From an uncultured Kiloniellaceae bacterium (GTDB lineage: Bacteria > Pseudomonadota > Alphaproteobacteria > Kiloniellales > Kiloniellaceae): 64,000 nucleotides of DNA. The stretch is taken from contig CANMQP010000005.1 of NCBI GenBank assembly GCA_947500035.1, positions 868,001-932,000 on the forward strand, read 5' to 3'. Shown here piece after piece: positions 7,964-17,771 of this stretch (positions are counted from its first letter, which is position 1; each line of letters begins with the position of its first letter). The position numbers and the translations under genes are program-made. A model generated the notes under the pieces. The model was not told the DNA's origin and searched no databases. It saw nothing but the letters and a program-made list of their open reading frames with translations.

Positions 7964-9256
7964 TTACAACGATTCAATTCTGATCATGCGCGGTGGTTCG
8001 AGCACCGCCTCCATCGCTTCGATGCGTTGAAGCGCACTTGCGATATGCTGTTGCGTCGTCGCATGGGTCGTGATCACCACCGGTACGGGCTCCCCCGGCG
8101 CATGGCCGCGTTGCAGCATGGCCTCCATCGAAATCTCCTCGTCGCGCAGTGCGGCGGCAACATCGGCAATCACCCCGGGACGGTCCGTCACCATCAAACG
8201 CACGTAGTGCGACGACACATGCAGATCCATCGATGTGCCTTTGCTTTGCGCAAGCTGGGCCGCCGGGATCGCAAAGGTCGGCAGGGTGCTTCCACGTGCG
8301 ATATCCATCATATCGGCAACAACGGCCGAAGCCGTCGGTCCCGCACCCGCCCCGGCGCCTTCCGAGAGAATACGTCCGACAAAGTCGCCCTCGGCCACCA
8401 CTGCGTTGAACACGCCCTCGACATTCGCGATCGGCGTCTCCTTCGCAACCATACAGGGATGCACCCGCTGCAGAATTCCGCCCTCAGACTGCTGTGCTAT
8501 CCCAAGCAGCTTGATCCGGTATCCCAGTTCCTCCGCGTACGCGATATCCAGGGCTGAGATTTCGCGGATTCCCTCAACCGATACCGAGTCGAAATCGACT
8601 TCGCATCCGAATGCCAGGGCAGTCAGGATTGCAAGCTTGTGCGCGGCATCGACACCGTCGACGTCGAAGCTCGGATCCGCCTCGGCGTAACCGAGCGCCT
8701 GGGCTTCTTCAAGCACCTCGCCGAAATCCCGTCTACTCTCGCGCATCGCGGTCAGGATGTAATTGCAGGTGCCGTTCAGGATACCGTAGACCCGGTCGAT
8801 CGCATTTCCGCCGAGCCCCTCCCGCAGGCTTTTGATCACCGGAATGCCACCGGCGACGGCCGCCTCGTAACCCAGGTAGACGCCGGCATCCTCCGCCGCC
8901 CGCGCCAACTGCGTTCCGTGATGGGCCAGCAAGGCCTTGTTTGCGGTAACCACATGCTTTCCGTTGGCGAGCGCGGTTTCCACAACCTCTTTTGCGATGC
9001 CGTCCGAACCTCCGATCAGCTCAAGAACCACGTCGATCTCGCTGTCGGCTGCCAATTCGACTGCGTTATCGAACCAGCGAACCGCGGAAAGATCGACGCT
9101 ACGGTCTCGCGTCCGATCGCGAGCGGATACGGCGGCAACATGAAATTCCCGGCCACAGCGTGCCGCAAGCAACTTTCCGTGCGCTTCAATGATGCTGAGT
9201 GTGCCGGCGCCCACTGTGCCCAGGCCGGCGATACCAATACGCAGGGGTTTCGTCAC
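7964..9256 (-). CDS. hom: Homoserine dehydrogenase with C-terminal ACT domain
   Basis: This encodes 430 residues starting at GTG; GTGA overlaps the stop of the upstream aminotransferase by four bases, so translation is coupled. The N-terminus has the NAD(P)-binding fingerprint GIAGLGTVGAGT, followed by VTANKALLAHHG and GYEAAVAGGIPVIKSLREGL of the catalytic domain. An ACT domain (YVRLMVTDRPGVIADVAAAL, about 352 onward) allows feedback regulation, usually by threonine. The enzyme reduces aspartate semialdehyde to homoserine for threonine and methionine synthesis. An O-acetylhomoserine sulfhydrylase in the same pathway lies at 22.8 kb. Confidence 0.95.
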   Translation of the reverse strand: MTKPLRIGIAGLGTVGAGTLSIIEAHGKLLAARCGREFHVAAVSARDRTRDRSVDLSAVRWFDNAVELAADSEIDVVLELIGGSDGIAKEVVETALANGKHVVTANKALLAHHGTQLARAAEDAGVYLGYEAAVAGGIPVIKSLREGLGGNAIDRVYGILNGTCNYILTAMRESRRDFGEVLEEAQALGYAEADPSFDVDGVDAAHKLAILTALAFGCEVDFDSVSVEGIREISALDIAYAEELGYRIKLLGIAQQSEGGILQRVHPCMVAKETPIANVEGVFNAVVAEGDFVGRILSEGAGAGAGPTASAVVADMMDIARGSTLPTFAIPAAQLAQSKGTSMDLHVSSHYVRLMVTDRPGVIADVAAALRDEEISMEAMLQRGHAPGEPVPVVITTHATTQQHIASALQRIEAMEAVLEPPRMIRIESL

Positions 9257-10497
9257 GATGCTATTTTCCGCTCTTCTAAAAGGTTGCGCACTTTCTCAGT
9301 ATCCTTGAACAACGCCTTGATATTACGTACCGCCTGACGAGTCCGGTGTTCGTTTTCGACCAGGCCGAGACGCACGTGACCATCGCCGTACTCACCGAAT
9401 CCGACACCCGGTGCCACGGCGACCTTGGCGTGCTGCAGCAGTATTTTTGAAAACTCCAGAGAGCCCAGATCGGCAAAGGCCGTCGGCAAAGGCGCCCATG
9501 CAAACATCGTGGCGGGTGGGCTGGGAACATCCCATCCAGCTGCTTCCAGGCCCGAAATCAGAACATCCCGGCGGGACTTGTAGCGGGCCCGCATCTCATC
9601 GATGCAGCTTTGATCGCCATTCAGAGCCGTTGTAGCCGCAACCTGGATAGGTGTGAAAGCGCCATAGTCGACATAGGATTTTACCCGCATCAACGCCGCA
9701 ACCAGCTTTTTGTTACCGGTGCAGAAGCCAACCCGCCAACCCGGCATCGAGTAGGTCTTGCTGAGGGATGTGAATTCAACAGCGATATCGCGCGCGCCGG
9801 GTACCTGCAGGATGGAAGGTGGCGGCTCACCCTCGAAGTAAACTTCCGCGTAGGCAAGATCGGAAATGATGTAGATGCCCTGACGGCGGCAGAAGTCGAC
9901 CACTTCGGCATAGAAATCGAGTCCCACCACTTCGGCCGTGGGATTGGCCGGGTAATTCAGAACCACGGCCGTGGGCTTTGGCACCGAGTGCTTCACCGCC
10001 CGCTCCAACTGGGCCATGAAGTCGAAACCCTGCCCGGCCGGCATACTTCGGATGGAGGCCCCTGCGATAATGAAGCCGAAGGCGTGGATCGGGTAACTGG
10101 GGTTGGGCACCAGGATAATATCACCCGGCGAAGTGATCGCCTGCGCGAGGTTGGCAAGGCCCTCCTTCGAGCCGATGGTGACACAAGTCTCGCTCTCGGG
10201 GTCGACTTCAACCCCGAAACGGCGCTGATAATAGGCTGCAAGCGCCTTGCGTAATCCGGGAATGCCGCGAGACGTGGAATAGCGGTGCGTTCTCGGGTCC
10301 TGTGCGGCCTCGACCAGCTTTGCAATCACATGCGGTGGCGGCGGCTGGTCCGGATTTCCCATGCCGAAATCGATGATATCTTCACCAGCAGCCCGGGCTT
10401 TTGCTTTAAGAGCATTGACCTCCGCGAACACATAGGGCGGCAAACGCTTGATACGGTGAAATTCCTGCTCCATCTGAGTCTCTTGGGATTGCGCCAT
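9253..10497 (-). CDS. Class I/II PLP aminotransferase (AlaC/LL-DAP aminotransferase-like)
   Basis: This encodes 414 residues. The PLP-lysine is in SLSKTYSMPGWRVGF (Lys247), with Asp213 in SDLAY and Asn185 in YPANPT. HRYSTSRGIPGLRKALA near residue 71 is typical of the group containing AlaC and LL-diaminopimelate aminotransferases. The gene is conserved immediately upstream of hom in many Alphaproteobacteria and is often annotated as LL-diaminopimelate aminotransferase. The sequence alone cannot separate that from alanine or other aminotransferase activity. An internal ATG at codon 9 has a slightly better ribosome-binding site (AAGAGA). It is the first gene of the hom-glpX-recJ operon. Confidence 0.85.
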   Translation of the reverse strand: MAQSQETQMEQEFHRIKRLPPYVFAEVNALKAKARAAGEDIIDFGMGNPDQPPPPHVIAKLVEAAQDPRTHRYSTSRGIPGLRKALAAYYQRRFGVEVDPESETCVTIGSKEGLANLAQAITSPGDIILVPNPSYPIHAFGFIIAGASIRSMPAGQGFDFMAQLERAVKHSVPKPTAVVLNYPANPTAEVVGLDFYAEVVDFCRRQGIYIISDLAYAEVYFEGEPPPSILQVPGARDIAVEFTSLSKTYSMPGWRVGFCTGNKKLVAALMRVKSYVDYGAFTPIQVAATTALNGDQSCIDEMRARYKSRRDVLISGLEAAGWDVPSPPATMFAWAPLPTAFADLGSLEFSKILLQHAKVAVAPGVGFGEYGDGHVRLGLVENEHRTRQAVRNIKALFKDTEKVRNLLEERKIAS

Positions 10498-10609
10498 CCC
10501 GGGGCGTGTGATCTGAAAAAGCCGGCCTCAAGGCAGGTGAAGAGGAACTCTCTGCGCCCTCCTCACGGCTGCAAAGCCGCCCACGTCCCGCTTTTTAGCG
10601 CTCCGCCGC

Positions 10610-11857
10610 CTAATATGCCAGATAGATCTCAGCCCGGCGGTTGCCGGCTTCGCCCGTGGGCATGAATTCGTGGAAAACCGGCTGGTTGTCAGCCCGGGCT
10701 TCCGTCACGACCTGTCCCGCCGGCACGCCAAGCCGCCGCAGCGCCCTGGCGACGGAATCCGCGCGTTTCAGCGAGGTTTCGAGGTTTACCGCCCGATGGT
10801 TCACGGCGTCTGTCGAGCCGGTCCGCGAACTCGAGTGCCCCACGACCAGGATACGAGCGTTGTTTTGCCGCTGGATAGCGACAACATCCCGCAAAACCCG
10901 CAGATCGTTGTTGTCCAGCCCCGTCGAGCCATGCCCGAAGTAAATGACCGCCGTCAACTGACCTGCTGCACTTGGTACGGCCGCGCCGGGCGCACCGGGA
11001 ACCTGGACGCGCGGTGTTGCCTGCGCCTGTTGAGAACCTGCGCCTGCAGAACCCGGAAGCTGGTATCGCGGTGGCTCAAAAGTCGGCGGAACGTACTCAG
11101 ACGTTGTCTCGTTTCCGGACCGCGCCGGAAAAGCAGGCGGCAGCTCCGAGCTCGAACCCGCGCCAGACGCATTCCCGGATTGAGGGGCCGGTGCTGAGGG
11201 CGTCTGTGCTGAGGGCGTCTGTGCTGAGGACTCAGGGGCCGCAGGAACAGGTGTTGAAGGTGCTGCTGGCGCCGCTGGCGCGACCGCAGCGACTGAAGTT
11301 CCGGCTGGTGCAGGTGCCGGCGGCGGTGGTGGAGGTGCTGCAGGCGCCGGAGCGGCGGGCGTTTGCGCCGCTTGAGGTGCGGCCGGCGCCGGAGTGGCAG
11401 GTGCCGGGGTGGGTTGTGCCGCAGGCGCAGCCGGAGCTTGTTGTGCTGCAGCAGCAGCCGAGGGGGCCGGCGGCGCGGCAGGGGCCGGCTCTCGTCGCGG
11501 CGCGCTTGGCGGCGGCGGCGCAGGCGGGATCAGGGTCGATTCAGCCGTTAATGACTGATCGCTGTAGCGTGCGTTCGAGCGATCCGCCGACAAGCCCTCA
11601 CTGAGACTCTCGCGCTCGGCGCGCGTCGACGCCGCGGGCGATTCGCCGGGAACACTCGATAAGTTAGGAAAACCCTCAGCCGGCTCGGCTCCGTCAGGAG
11701 CGCTTGCTGTGGTGCTTGGCTCCTCATCGTCCGAGAATACCTCACCGATACCGGATGAACAGCCCGTCAGGATGATTGCGACAGCCAAGAACGCAGAGCT
11801 TCTGCACCAGAAGCCACGACGTTTGTCTTCGAACGTATTATCGCTGGCCAAAGTCAT
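10610..11857 (-). CDS. OmpA-family lipoprotein with long Ala/Pro-rich linker
   Basis: This encodes 415 residues. The lipobox ILTGC near residue 33 predicts a lipoprotein. A low-complexity Ala/Pro linker of roughly 150 residues occupies the middle, including a short tandem repeat SAQTPSAQTP encoded by a 15-bp direct repeat near 11195-11225. The C-terminal domain (from about 310) is an OmpA-like peptidoglycan-binding fold: VIYFGHGSTGLDNNDLRVLR, then ILVVGHSSSRTGS and NRRAEIYLAY. It most likely tethers the outer membrane to peptidoglycan. It is divergent from phaC, with about 240 bases of shared upstream DNA. Confidence 0.8.
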   Translation of the reverse strand: MTLASDNTFEDKRRGFWCRSSAFLAVAIILTGCSSGIGEVFSDDEEPSTTASAPDGAEPAEGFPNLSSVPGESPAASTRAERESLSEGLSADRSNARYSDQSLTAESTLIPPAPPPPSAPRREPAPAAPPAPSAAAAAQQAPAAPAAQPTPAPATPAPAAPQAAQTPAAPAPAAPPPPPPAPAPAGTSVAAVAPAAPAAPSTPVPAAPESSAQTPSAQTPSAPAPQSGNASGAGSSSELPPAFPARSGNETTSEYVPPTFEPPRYQLPGSAGAGSQQAQATPRVQVPGAPGAAVPSAAGQLTAVIYFGHGSTGLDNNDLRVLRDVVAIQRQNNARILVVGHSSSRTGSTDAVNHRAVNLETSLKRADSVARALRRLGVPAGQVVTEARADNQPVFHEFMPTGEAGNRRAEIYLAY

Positions 11858-12094
11858 ATTTCAGCCTTATCCCCTAGATCCATTACGCATAATCGGCGCA
11901 AACTCAGTCCTTATAACGTTACGAAGCTTTAAAAATCCACAACAAGCATTGTTTGCACCCCTATAGGGCCGTTAGAAGCTATTATTCTGGATTTGAATAA
12001 GCATGTCTTTCATCGCAGTGTTGCATGAGAGCATTATAACATTTGCCGTTACACCGCTTTACGTTCGATTCGCTGGAATCATAGGCAAGGCTTC

Positions 12095-13918
12095 ATGGTT
12101 GAGCAACCGTCCGCCGACGACACCTCAGAAGAAACACAGGATCTTGCGGCCACGCTGAGTACCATCGCAGAGCAAAGCAGCGAGATGGTCAGTGACTTCC
12201 TGAAGGAGACCTATGGCATCGATTATGCTTCGCAGGTCGATCCCCTCAACATCGGCGGTGCCTTCCTTGAACTGACCACACGCATGATGACCAACCCGGC
12301 GCTCCTGGTTCAAGCACAGATGTCTCTGTGGAAAAGCCATATGGATCTCTGGCATTCGACCACCCAACGCATGCTGGGGCATGACGTCAAGCCGACAATC
12401 GAACCCGAACAGCACGACCGGCGGTTTCGCCATGAAGCCTGGGAAGACAACGAGCTCTTCGACTACATCAAGCAGTCCTATCTTCTGAGCGCGCGATGGC
12501 TGCGCTCGACCGTGAAGACTCTGCACGGCAAAGACGAGCACGAAGCCGAGAAGATTGATTTCTTTACCCGACAGTTTGTTGACGCCCTTGCCCCGTCAAA
12601 CTTCATGCTCACCAATCCCGAAGTTCTGGAGGCGACTATCGAAAGCGGCGGCCAGAATCTCCTGAAAGGTCTGGACCACCTGCTGCATGACCTCAGACGC
12701 GGTGGCGGTCAGCTCAAAATCAGCATGACCGACGACGAAGCTTTCGCCTTGGGCGAAAACGTCGCGATCACCCCGGGTAAAGTCATCTTCCAGAACGATC
12801 TGATCCAGCTTATCCAGTACGACCCCTCCACCAAAAAGGTGGCCGAGCGGCCGGTCGTGATCATCCCGCCGTGGATCAACAAATACTACATCCTCGATCT
12901 ACGGCCGGAGAATTCCTTCATCCAATGGATGGTCGACCAGGGCCAGACCGTATTCTGTATTTCCTGGGTTAATCCTGATGAGACCTTGGCCCAGAAGACC
13001 TTTGAAGACTACATGTTCGAGGGTCCGCTCGCCGCCATCGAGGTCATACAAAAAGCAACGGGCCAGAAGGACGTGAACGCCATCGGCTATTGCCTGGGCG
13101 GGACGCTACTTTCCGTCACGCTGGCGTATCTGGCGGCGAAGAAAAAACCGCTGGTGCACGCAGCAACCTTCATCGCAACGCTCACCGACTTTTCCGAACC
13201 GGGCGAGCTGGGCGTCTTCATCGATGAGGAACAGGTCTCCTTGCTGGAAGAGAAGATGGCCGAGAAAGGTTATCTCGACGGCAAGGAAATGGCGGCAACC
13301 TTCAATCTCTTGCGCGCCAACGATCTTATCTGGTCTTTCGTCGTGAACAACTATCTCCTCGGCAAGGAACCCTTTCCTTTCGACCTGCTTTATTGGAATG
13401 AAGACGCGACCCGAATGCCCGCGGCCATGCACTCCTTTTACCTTCGAAAAATGTATCTGGAGAACCTGCTGGCGGTGCCGGGCGGCATTAAACTGGGGGG
13501 TGTTCCGATCGATCTCGCCAAGATCAAGGTTCCGGTTTACATGCTTTCAGCCAGGGAAGACCACATCGCACCCTGGCGATCCACTTATCTGGCCATTGAT
13601 CTTTTTAACGGCCCGATCCGTTTTGTACTAACGGCAGCGGGACACATTGCCGGCATCGTCAACCCTCCGCAAAAAAACAAATACGCCTACTGGACCAACA
13701 GCCGGCGCGCCAAACATCCCGAAGTCTGGTACAAGAACGCCACGAAACACGACGGCTCATGGTGGAACGATTGGGCGAAATGGCTCCATAAACACCAGGG
13801 CAAAGACGTCGCCGCCCGCAAACCGGGCGGAGGCAAAATAAAGGCTATTGAGGACGCGCCCGGCAGTTACGTCAGGGTCAGCAGTCTTCACGAGCCTTCA
13901 GACGAATCAGAGTCCTGA
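12095..13918 (+). CDS. phaC: Class I poly(3-hydroxyalkanoate) synthase
   Basis: This encodes 607 residues, the usual size for class I PhaC. The active-site Cys333 is in the lipase-like box GYCLGG, with Asp489 (SAREDHIAPW) and His517 (AAGHIAG) completing the triad. The preceding segment PPWINKYYILDLRPENSFI is also diagnostic. The enzyme polymerises (R)-3-hydroxyacyl-CoA into storage granules. phaA, phaB and phasins are not adjacent, but an intracellular depolymerase (phaZ) lies at 33.9 kb. The 3' end overlaps the convergent gamma-carbonic-anhydrase gene by 31 bases. Confidence 0.95.
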   Translation: MVEQPSADDTSEETQDLAATLSTIAEQSSEMVSDFLKETYGIDYASQVDPLNIGGAFLELTTRMMTNPALLVQAQMSLWKSHMDLWHSTTQRMLGHDVKPTIEPEQHDRRFRHEAWEDNELFDYIKQSYLLSARWLRSTVKTLHGKDEHEAEKIDFFTRQFVDALAPSNFMLTNPEVLEATIESGGQNLLKGLDHLLHDLRRGGGQLKISMTDDEAFALGENVAITPGKVIFQNDLIQLIQYDPSTKKVAERPVVIIPPWINKYYILDLRPENSFIQWMVDQGQTVFCISWVNPDETLAQKTFEDYMFEGPLAAIEVIQKATGQKDVNAIGYCLGGTLLSVTLAYLAAKKKPLVHAATFIATLTDFSEPGELGVFIDEEQVSLLEEKMAEKGYLDGKEMAATFNLLRANDLIWSFVVNNYLLGKEPFPFDLLYWNEDATRMPAAMHSFYLRKMYLENLLAVPGGIKLGGVPIDLAKIKVPVYMLSAREDHIAPWRSTYLAIDLFNGPIRFVLTAAGHIAGIVNPPQKNKYAYWTNSRRAKHPEVWYKNATKHDGSWWNDWAKWLHKHQGKDVAARKPGGGKIKAIEDAPGSYVRVSSLHEPSDESES

Positions 13919-14454
13919 TACGAAGCGGCAAGCTGAACGTAGTTGTCCCGCAGATAGGGAATCATGTCCGCTTCCTCCAGCCTGAGACTGCGCATGAACG
14001 CGGCGGGCGTGCCGGACCAGAGTTCGCCACCCAGAACGCGTTTTCCCGGCGTCACGACAGCACCCGCGGCCACCATGGCCCCGCTTTCAACCACGGCCTT
14101 ATCCATCACCATGGAGCGCATGCCGATGAAAGCGTGGGATTGAACCTCGCAGGCATGCAACAACGCCATATGACCGACGGTCACGCCCTCCCCGATCAGC
14201 GTCGGCACGCCGCCGCCGCTCTGCCTGTAGTCGCCGTTCCGGTCATGGGTCGCATGAACGACACTGCCGTCCTGGATGTTTGTTTCCGCGCCGATCCTGA
14301 TGGCATTGACATCACCTCGGATAACGCAGCCATACCAGATCGAGGCGCGGGGACCGATTTCAACATCGCCGATGATGATCGCGTTCTCAGCTACAAAGGC
14401 GGTCTCATGGATCTTTGGCATAATGCCCCGATAAGGCCGCAGAACACCGCTCAC
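13888..14454 (-). CDS. Gamma-carbonic-anhydrase-like left-handed beta-helix protein
   Basis: This encodes 188 residues starting at GTG with AGGAGG immediately upstream. Hexapeptide repeats run through the protein: AENAIIIGDVEIGPRASIWY, VIRGDVNAIRIGAETNIQDG and VTVGHMALLHAC. Two histidines consistent with the gamma-CA metal site appear in VVHATHD and VGHMALLHAC. Family members are carbonic anhydrases or YrdA/PaaY-like proteins; activity cannot be predicted from sequence alone. Its last 10 codons overlap the end of phaC on the opposite strand, so the two transcripts must be mutually antisense there. Confidence 0.85.
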   Translation of the reverse strand: MSGVLRPYRGIMPKIHETAFVAENAIIIGDVEIGPRASIWYGCVIRGDVNAIRIGAETNIQDGSVVHATHDRNGDYRQSGGGVPTLIGEGVTVGHMALLHACEVQSHAFIGMRSMVMDKAVVESGAMVAAGAVVTPGKRVLGGELWSGTPAAFMRSLRLEEADMIPYLRDNYVQLAASYQDSDSSEGS

Positions 14455-14503
14455 GATCCTCCTGCCCTCCCGTCGGCGTTCACCTGCAAGATCCCTTCTT
14501 CAA

Positions 14504-16477
14504 TCACTGCATGATCATCCGGTATTTCGCGAAACCGTCATCGGCCTCGCCCGCCGCTTCGATCGGCAAACTGCCGTCCAGAACGCTGGCCGCCGCGGGA
14601 GAGGAGGAGAAGGTGACGTTGACATCACCGGAGACCGGCTCGAAAGACCAGTTCATATCGGCCGAGGGGTTGAAGCTTTTGAGCTCGAAGATGTAGTTCG
14701 CCAAAACCGTGCGGTTTTCATCCGGTGCTTCGATAATGGTTGTCGTTCCGTCAAGTGCCGGAAAATTACCGCCGCCGCCGGCCCGGTAGTTGTTGGTCGC
14801 CACGATGAACTTCGCCTCGGGATCGATTGCGGCCCCCTCAAACTGGAGATCGAGAATCCGCCGGGCGTCCGGGTTCGCCAGAGACCCATCCTTGGCGTAG
14901 CGCGCAGGCTGTGTGAGATCGATCCGATAGGTTACGCCATCGATGACATCGAAATTGTATGAGGGAAACTCGGGGTTCAGAAGCGCCTGTTCCGACGTAG
15001 TTCCAGGATCGATCTGGTTGAAAGCACCCGCCGACATCTCCAGCCATTCCTGCACCTGCGCTCCCGTCAGAAGGACGGCGCGCAGTGTGTTGGGGTAGAT
15101 ATAGAGGTCGGCAACGTTGCGCAGCGCGATATCGCCACTTTCGATAGCGGTATAGTACTCGGGACCGCCCCGTCCGCCGGCCTTGAAGGGCGCACCCGCC
15201 GAGAGCACGGGAAGTCCGTCGTATTCCGTCCCTTTGATCAACTGTTCGACGTACCACTTCTGCGCGTTGGTCACGATCTGAATGGAAGGATCGTCGGCGA
15301 CCAGCGCGAAGTAACTGTTGATCGGCGCTTCGGTTCTGCCCACCGCTTCGCTCATGTAAGCGATCGTCGCCTGATGCTCTTCGGCGATCGCCGCCATGAT
15401 CTTCGGATCAGCCTCGACCAGAGCGATTTTCTCGCGCCCCTCACGTTTGTAGGTCGCGCGCACCTTGCCTTCGCCTCCATTCACATACCATTTTCCGACC
15501 GCGCTGCGACGAAGCTCGAGATCCACAAGTCCCAGGTGACTGCCCCAGAACCCGGGCATGGTCGCAGGAACACCGTTGATCGTTCCCGTCTTGACGTCCA
15601 CACCTGGAAGATCGGAGTAGGCTTCCGATGGAAAAATCTGGTGCGCATGACCGAAGAGAATGGCGTCGATCCCGGGCACGAGACTCAACTCGTAGGTCGC
15701 GTTCTCATCCAGGACTTTTGGACGTTCCGCCGTGAGTCCTGAATGCGGCACCGCCACAACGACATCGGCGCCCAGCGCCTCCATCTCAGGAACATAGCGA
15801 TGGGCCGAATCAATAATATCCCGCGCGATCAGCTTGCCGGATAAGTGAGCCTTATCCCACTGCATGATCTGGGGTGGTACAAAACCGATCACGCCTATTT
15901 TGATGGGATAGCGCTCGCCGTCTGCGGCTAAGAGCTCGCGTTCCAGGATCACATAAGGCGCAAAGTAGGGTTTGTCGTTTGTCGGATCCAAATCGCCATC
16001 GTCGTAGAAAACATTGGCGCTCACGTAGGGAAACTTAGCGCCCGCAAGTGCTATCCCCAGGTACTCCAGGCCATAGTTGAACTCGTGGTTTCCGATATTG
16101 CCGACATCGTAGTCAATGAGGTTCATGGCTTTGAAAACCGGATGAACCTCATCCTTCTGCAAGCCGCTCCGCTTCGCCATGTAGTCGCCCAGCGGATTAC
16201 CCTGAATCAGATCTCCGTTGTCGATCATCAGGTGATTAGGATTTTCCGCGCGCGCCTGCTCGATCAGGGTCGCAACCTTGGCCAGTCCGACCGATGCCGA
16301 CTGCTTATTGGCGTAGTAGTCAAAATCGGCCACGTGAACATGGATGTCCGTGGTTTGCATGATCCGCAGCTTCGCGGTCGTTTCGCTCAGCGCATAGCCC
16401 GAAAATGCCATGAACCCAAGGCTGAATGCAGCGATGGCAATTATGGGGCGCGGACTTCTTCCGATGGACGCAGACAT
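14504..16477 (-). CDS. cpdB: Periplasmic 2',3'-cyclic-nucleotide 2'-phosphodiesterase/3'-nucleotidase
   Basis: This encodes 657 residues with a signal peptide (IIAIAAFSLGFMAFSGYALS). The metallophosphoesterase motifs are complete: TTDIHVHV, DNGDLIQGNPLGDY, GNHEFNYGLEYL, VPHSG and GHAHQIFP. A C-terminal 5'-nucleotidase-type domain follows, with GGRGGPEYYTAIESGDIALR and NTLRAVLLTGAQVQEWLE. CpdB converts 2',3'-cyclic nucleotides to nucleosides in the periplasm, letting cells use external RNA breakdown products. GGGAGAG precedes the ATG. It lies 49 bases upstream of the gamma-CA gene on the same strand, so co-transcription is possible. Confidence 0.92.
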   Translation of the reverse strand: MSASIGRSPRPIIAIAAFSLGFMAFSGYALSETTAKLRIMQTTDIHVHVADFDYYANKQSASVGLAKVATLIEQARAENPNHLMIDNGDLIQGNPLGDYMAKRSGLQKDEVHPVFKAMNLIDYDVGNIGNHEFNYGLEYLGIALAGAKFPYVSANVFYDDGDLDPTNDKPYFAPYVILERELLAADGERYPIKIGVIGFVPPQIMQWDKAHLSGKLIARDIIDSAHRYVPEMEALGADVVVAVPHSGLTAERPKVLDENATYELSLVPGIDAILFGHAHQIFPSEAYSDLPGVDVKTGTINGVPATMPGFWGSHLGLVDLELRRSAVGKWYVNGGEGKVRATYKREGREKIALVEADPKIMAAIAEEHQATIAYMSEAVGRTEAPINSYFALVADDPSIQIVTNAQKWYVEQLIKGTEYDGLPVLSAGAPFKAGGRGGPEYYTAIESGDIALRNVADLYIYPNTLRAVLLTGAQVQEWLEMSAGAFNQIDPGTTSEQALLNPEFPSYNFDVIDGVTYRIDLTQPARYAKDGSLANPDARRILDLQFEGAAIDPEAKFIVATNNYRAGGGGNFPALDGTTTIIEAPDENRTVLANYIFELKSFNPSADMNWSFEPVSGDVNVTFSSSPAAASVLDGSLPIEAAGEADDGFAKYRMIMQ

Positions 16478-16610
16478 TTCGACTCTCCCGCTTGGTCACA
16501 GACTCACGCCGAACGACTCGCGTTGCCAAAATTCTTCTCGGCATACGAAGCGTTACGATACGCTTCAAGTGAAAGCGGGAAAAGAAGTTACGAGCGATGA
16601 AACGCGGGTT

Positions 16611-17156
16611 TTACTGGGGTGCCCGCCAGAGCGTCCTGAGAGGCCCGTCAGCGCCGTAAATCGGATCGGAGGCCGGGACCCAAGCCGCTTGACGAGACGA
16701 CAGCTTGGTTTCATCGCCGGCCCGCGCGAAACCGATCTCCTCCTGCCCTTCAGGATAAGCCCCGACCACGGTGAAACCCTGGCTCGCTTCCAATAGCTTG
16801 TGGCCGAAGCCGGCGGGAAGGATGATCACGTCTCCCTCCCTCACCTTCTGGCGAGGGCCGTCTTGGCCACCCAGTTGAAGCAGCGCCTGGCCGGCAATAA
16901 CTGTAAGCACCTCGTGAGCCGCATAGTGGAAGTGGTGAAAATCGAAGACGCCATAAACCCACGCTTTACCCCAGTGGTTCCCTGCATAAAGCGCAATGAT
17001 ATCGCCGCTCGAAACTGCAACCTTTAGAACCTGCGGATAAATCAGCGCCGGCAGATGAGGGTTGTTGGGTATCCCATTGTTCTCATTAATTTTTATTTGA
17101 ACAACATCGGCCGCATCGATCGTGCCGCAACTCCGAAAAATTCTACTAAAAGTCAC
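16611..17156 (-). CDS. Cupin-fold protein (YjlB-like)
   Basis: This encodes 181 residues starting at GTG with AAGGA six bases upstream. The C-terminal half is a single cupin: FHHFHYAAHEVLTVIAGQAL gives motif 1 with its histidines and glutamate, and GDVIILPAGFGHKLLEA gives motif 2. The N-terminal NNGIPNNPHLPALIYPQVLK matches the YjlB-like cupin group. These proteins bind a metal but have no established reaction. Upstream, the region up to 17272 is shared with a divergent membrane-protein gene. Confidence 0.75.
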   Translation of the reverse strand: MTFSRIFRSCGTIDAADVVQIKINENNGIPNNPHLPALIYPQVLKVAVSSGDIIALYAGNHWGKAWVYGVFDFHHFHYAAHEVLTVIAGQALLQLGGQDGPRQKVREGDVIILPAGFGHKLLEASQGFTVVGAYPEGQEEIGFARAGDETKLSSRQAAWVPASDPIYGADGPLRTLWRAPQ

Positions 17157-17272
17157 TCTTTATCCTTTTGTGAACAACTTTAACGGAACGTCGGTCGTAG
17201 ATACGGGTTCGCTTGAACGCAAGAATTCACTCTCCGTCACGGCGAAACTGCAATGTTCGAAAGGAGACTATC

Positions 17273-17671
17273 GTGGAAAGCATTACGGGTACCGATCTTT
17301 TAATTTTTTTCGGCTTTGGACTCACGATATTGACTGTCTCGATTCTCGCCGTTTTGTTTGAAGACTCAGAGAAAACGATAGGCCGCTTGCCCTTCCTGAG
17401 TTGGATTGCGGCCCTCCTTTTGCTTCCGGGTATCGGAAACCTCGCTGGCGGAATATTTGCAGGTTTGGCCGTTTCCCTGGCGCTGACATATCCTGTTATG
17501 CAACGTTACGTCCAGCGGGCGCGCGACGCCGGTATGAGCAAGACAATCGCGTTCCTCTCGATCATCCCACTTGTAAGCCTGATCACGAGCTCGATCCTGC
17601 TGATCGTCCCCGGCGTGGCCTCAGCACGGACTTCGTCCGAAGCCCCGGCCGTCTTCAGCAACGCGGGCTAA
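17273..17671 (+). CDS. Small inner-membrane protein (DUF805-like)
   Basis: This encodes 132 residues from a GTG start that has AAGGAG six bases upstream; a longer reading from 17213 is less likely. There are three to four membrane helices: TDLLIFFGFGLTILTVSILA, LSWIAALLLLPGIG, AGLAVSLALTYPV and TIAFLSIIPLVSLITSSILL. The loop RYVQRARDAGMSKTIAFL resembles the R-x-R-D-x-G-x-S pattern of DUF805 proteins. Function is unknown. No partner gene is adjacent on this strand. Confidence 0.55.
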   Translation: MESITGTDLLIFFGFGLTILTVSILAVLFEDSEKTIGRLPFLSWIAALLLLPGIGNLAGGIFAGLAVSLALTYPVMQRYVQRARDAGMSKTIAFLSIIPLVSLITSSILLIVPGVASARTSSEAPAVFSNAG

Positions 17672-17771
17672 CTCGGCATAAGGTGTTGAAACGGCAAGAC
17701 GATTTACGCCGTCACGAAAAGGGCGCCTCGTTGACCTTGAACGGCAGCGGGCGCTCTTGATTTTCCCCCTA

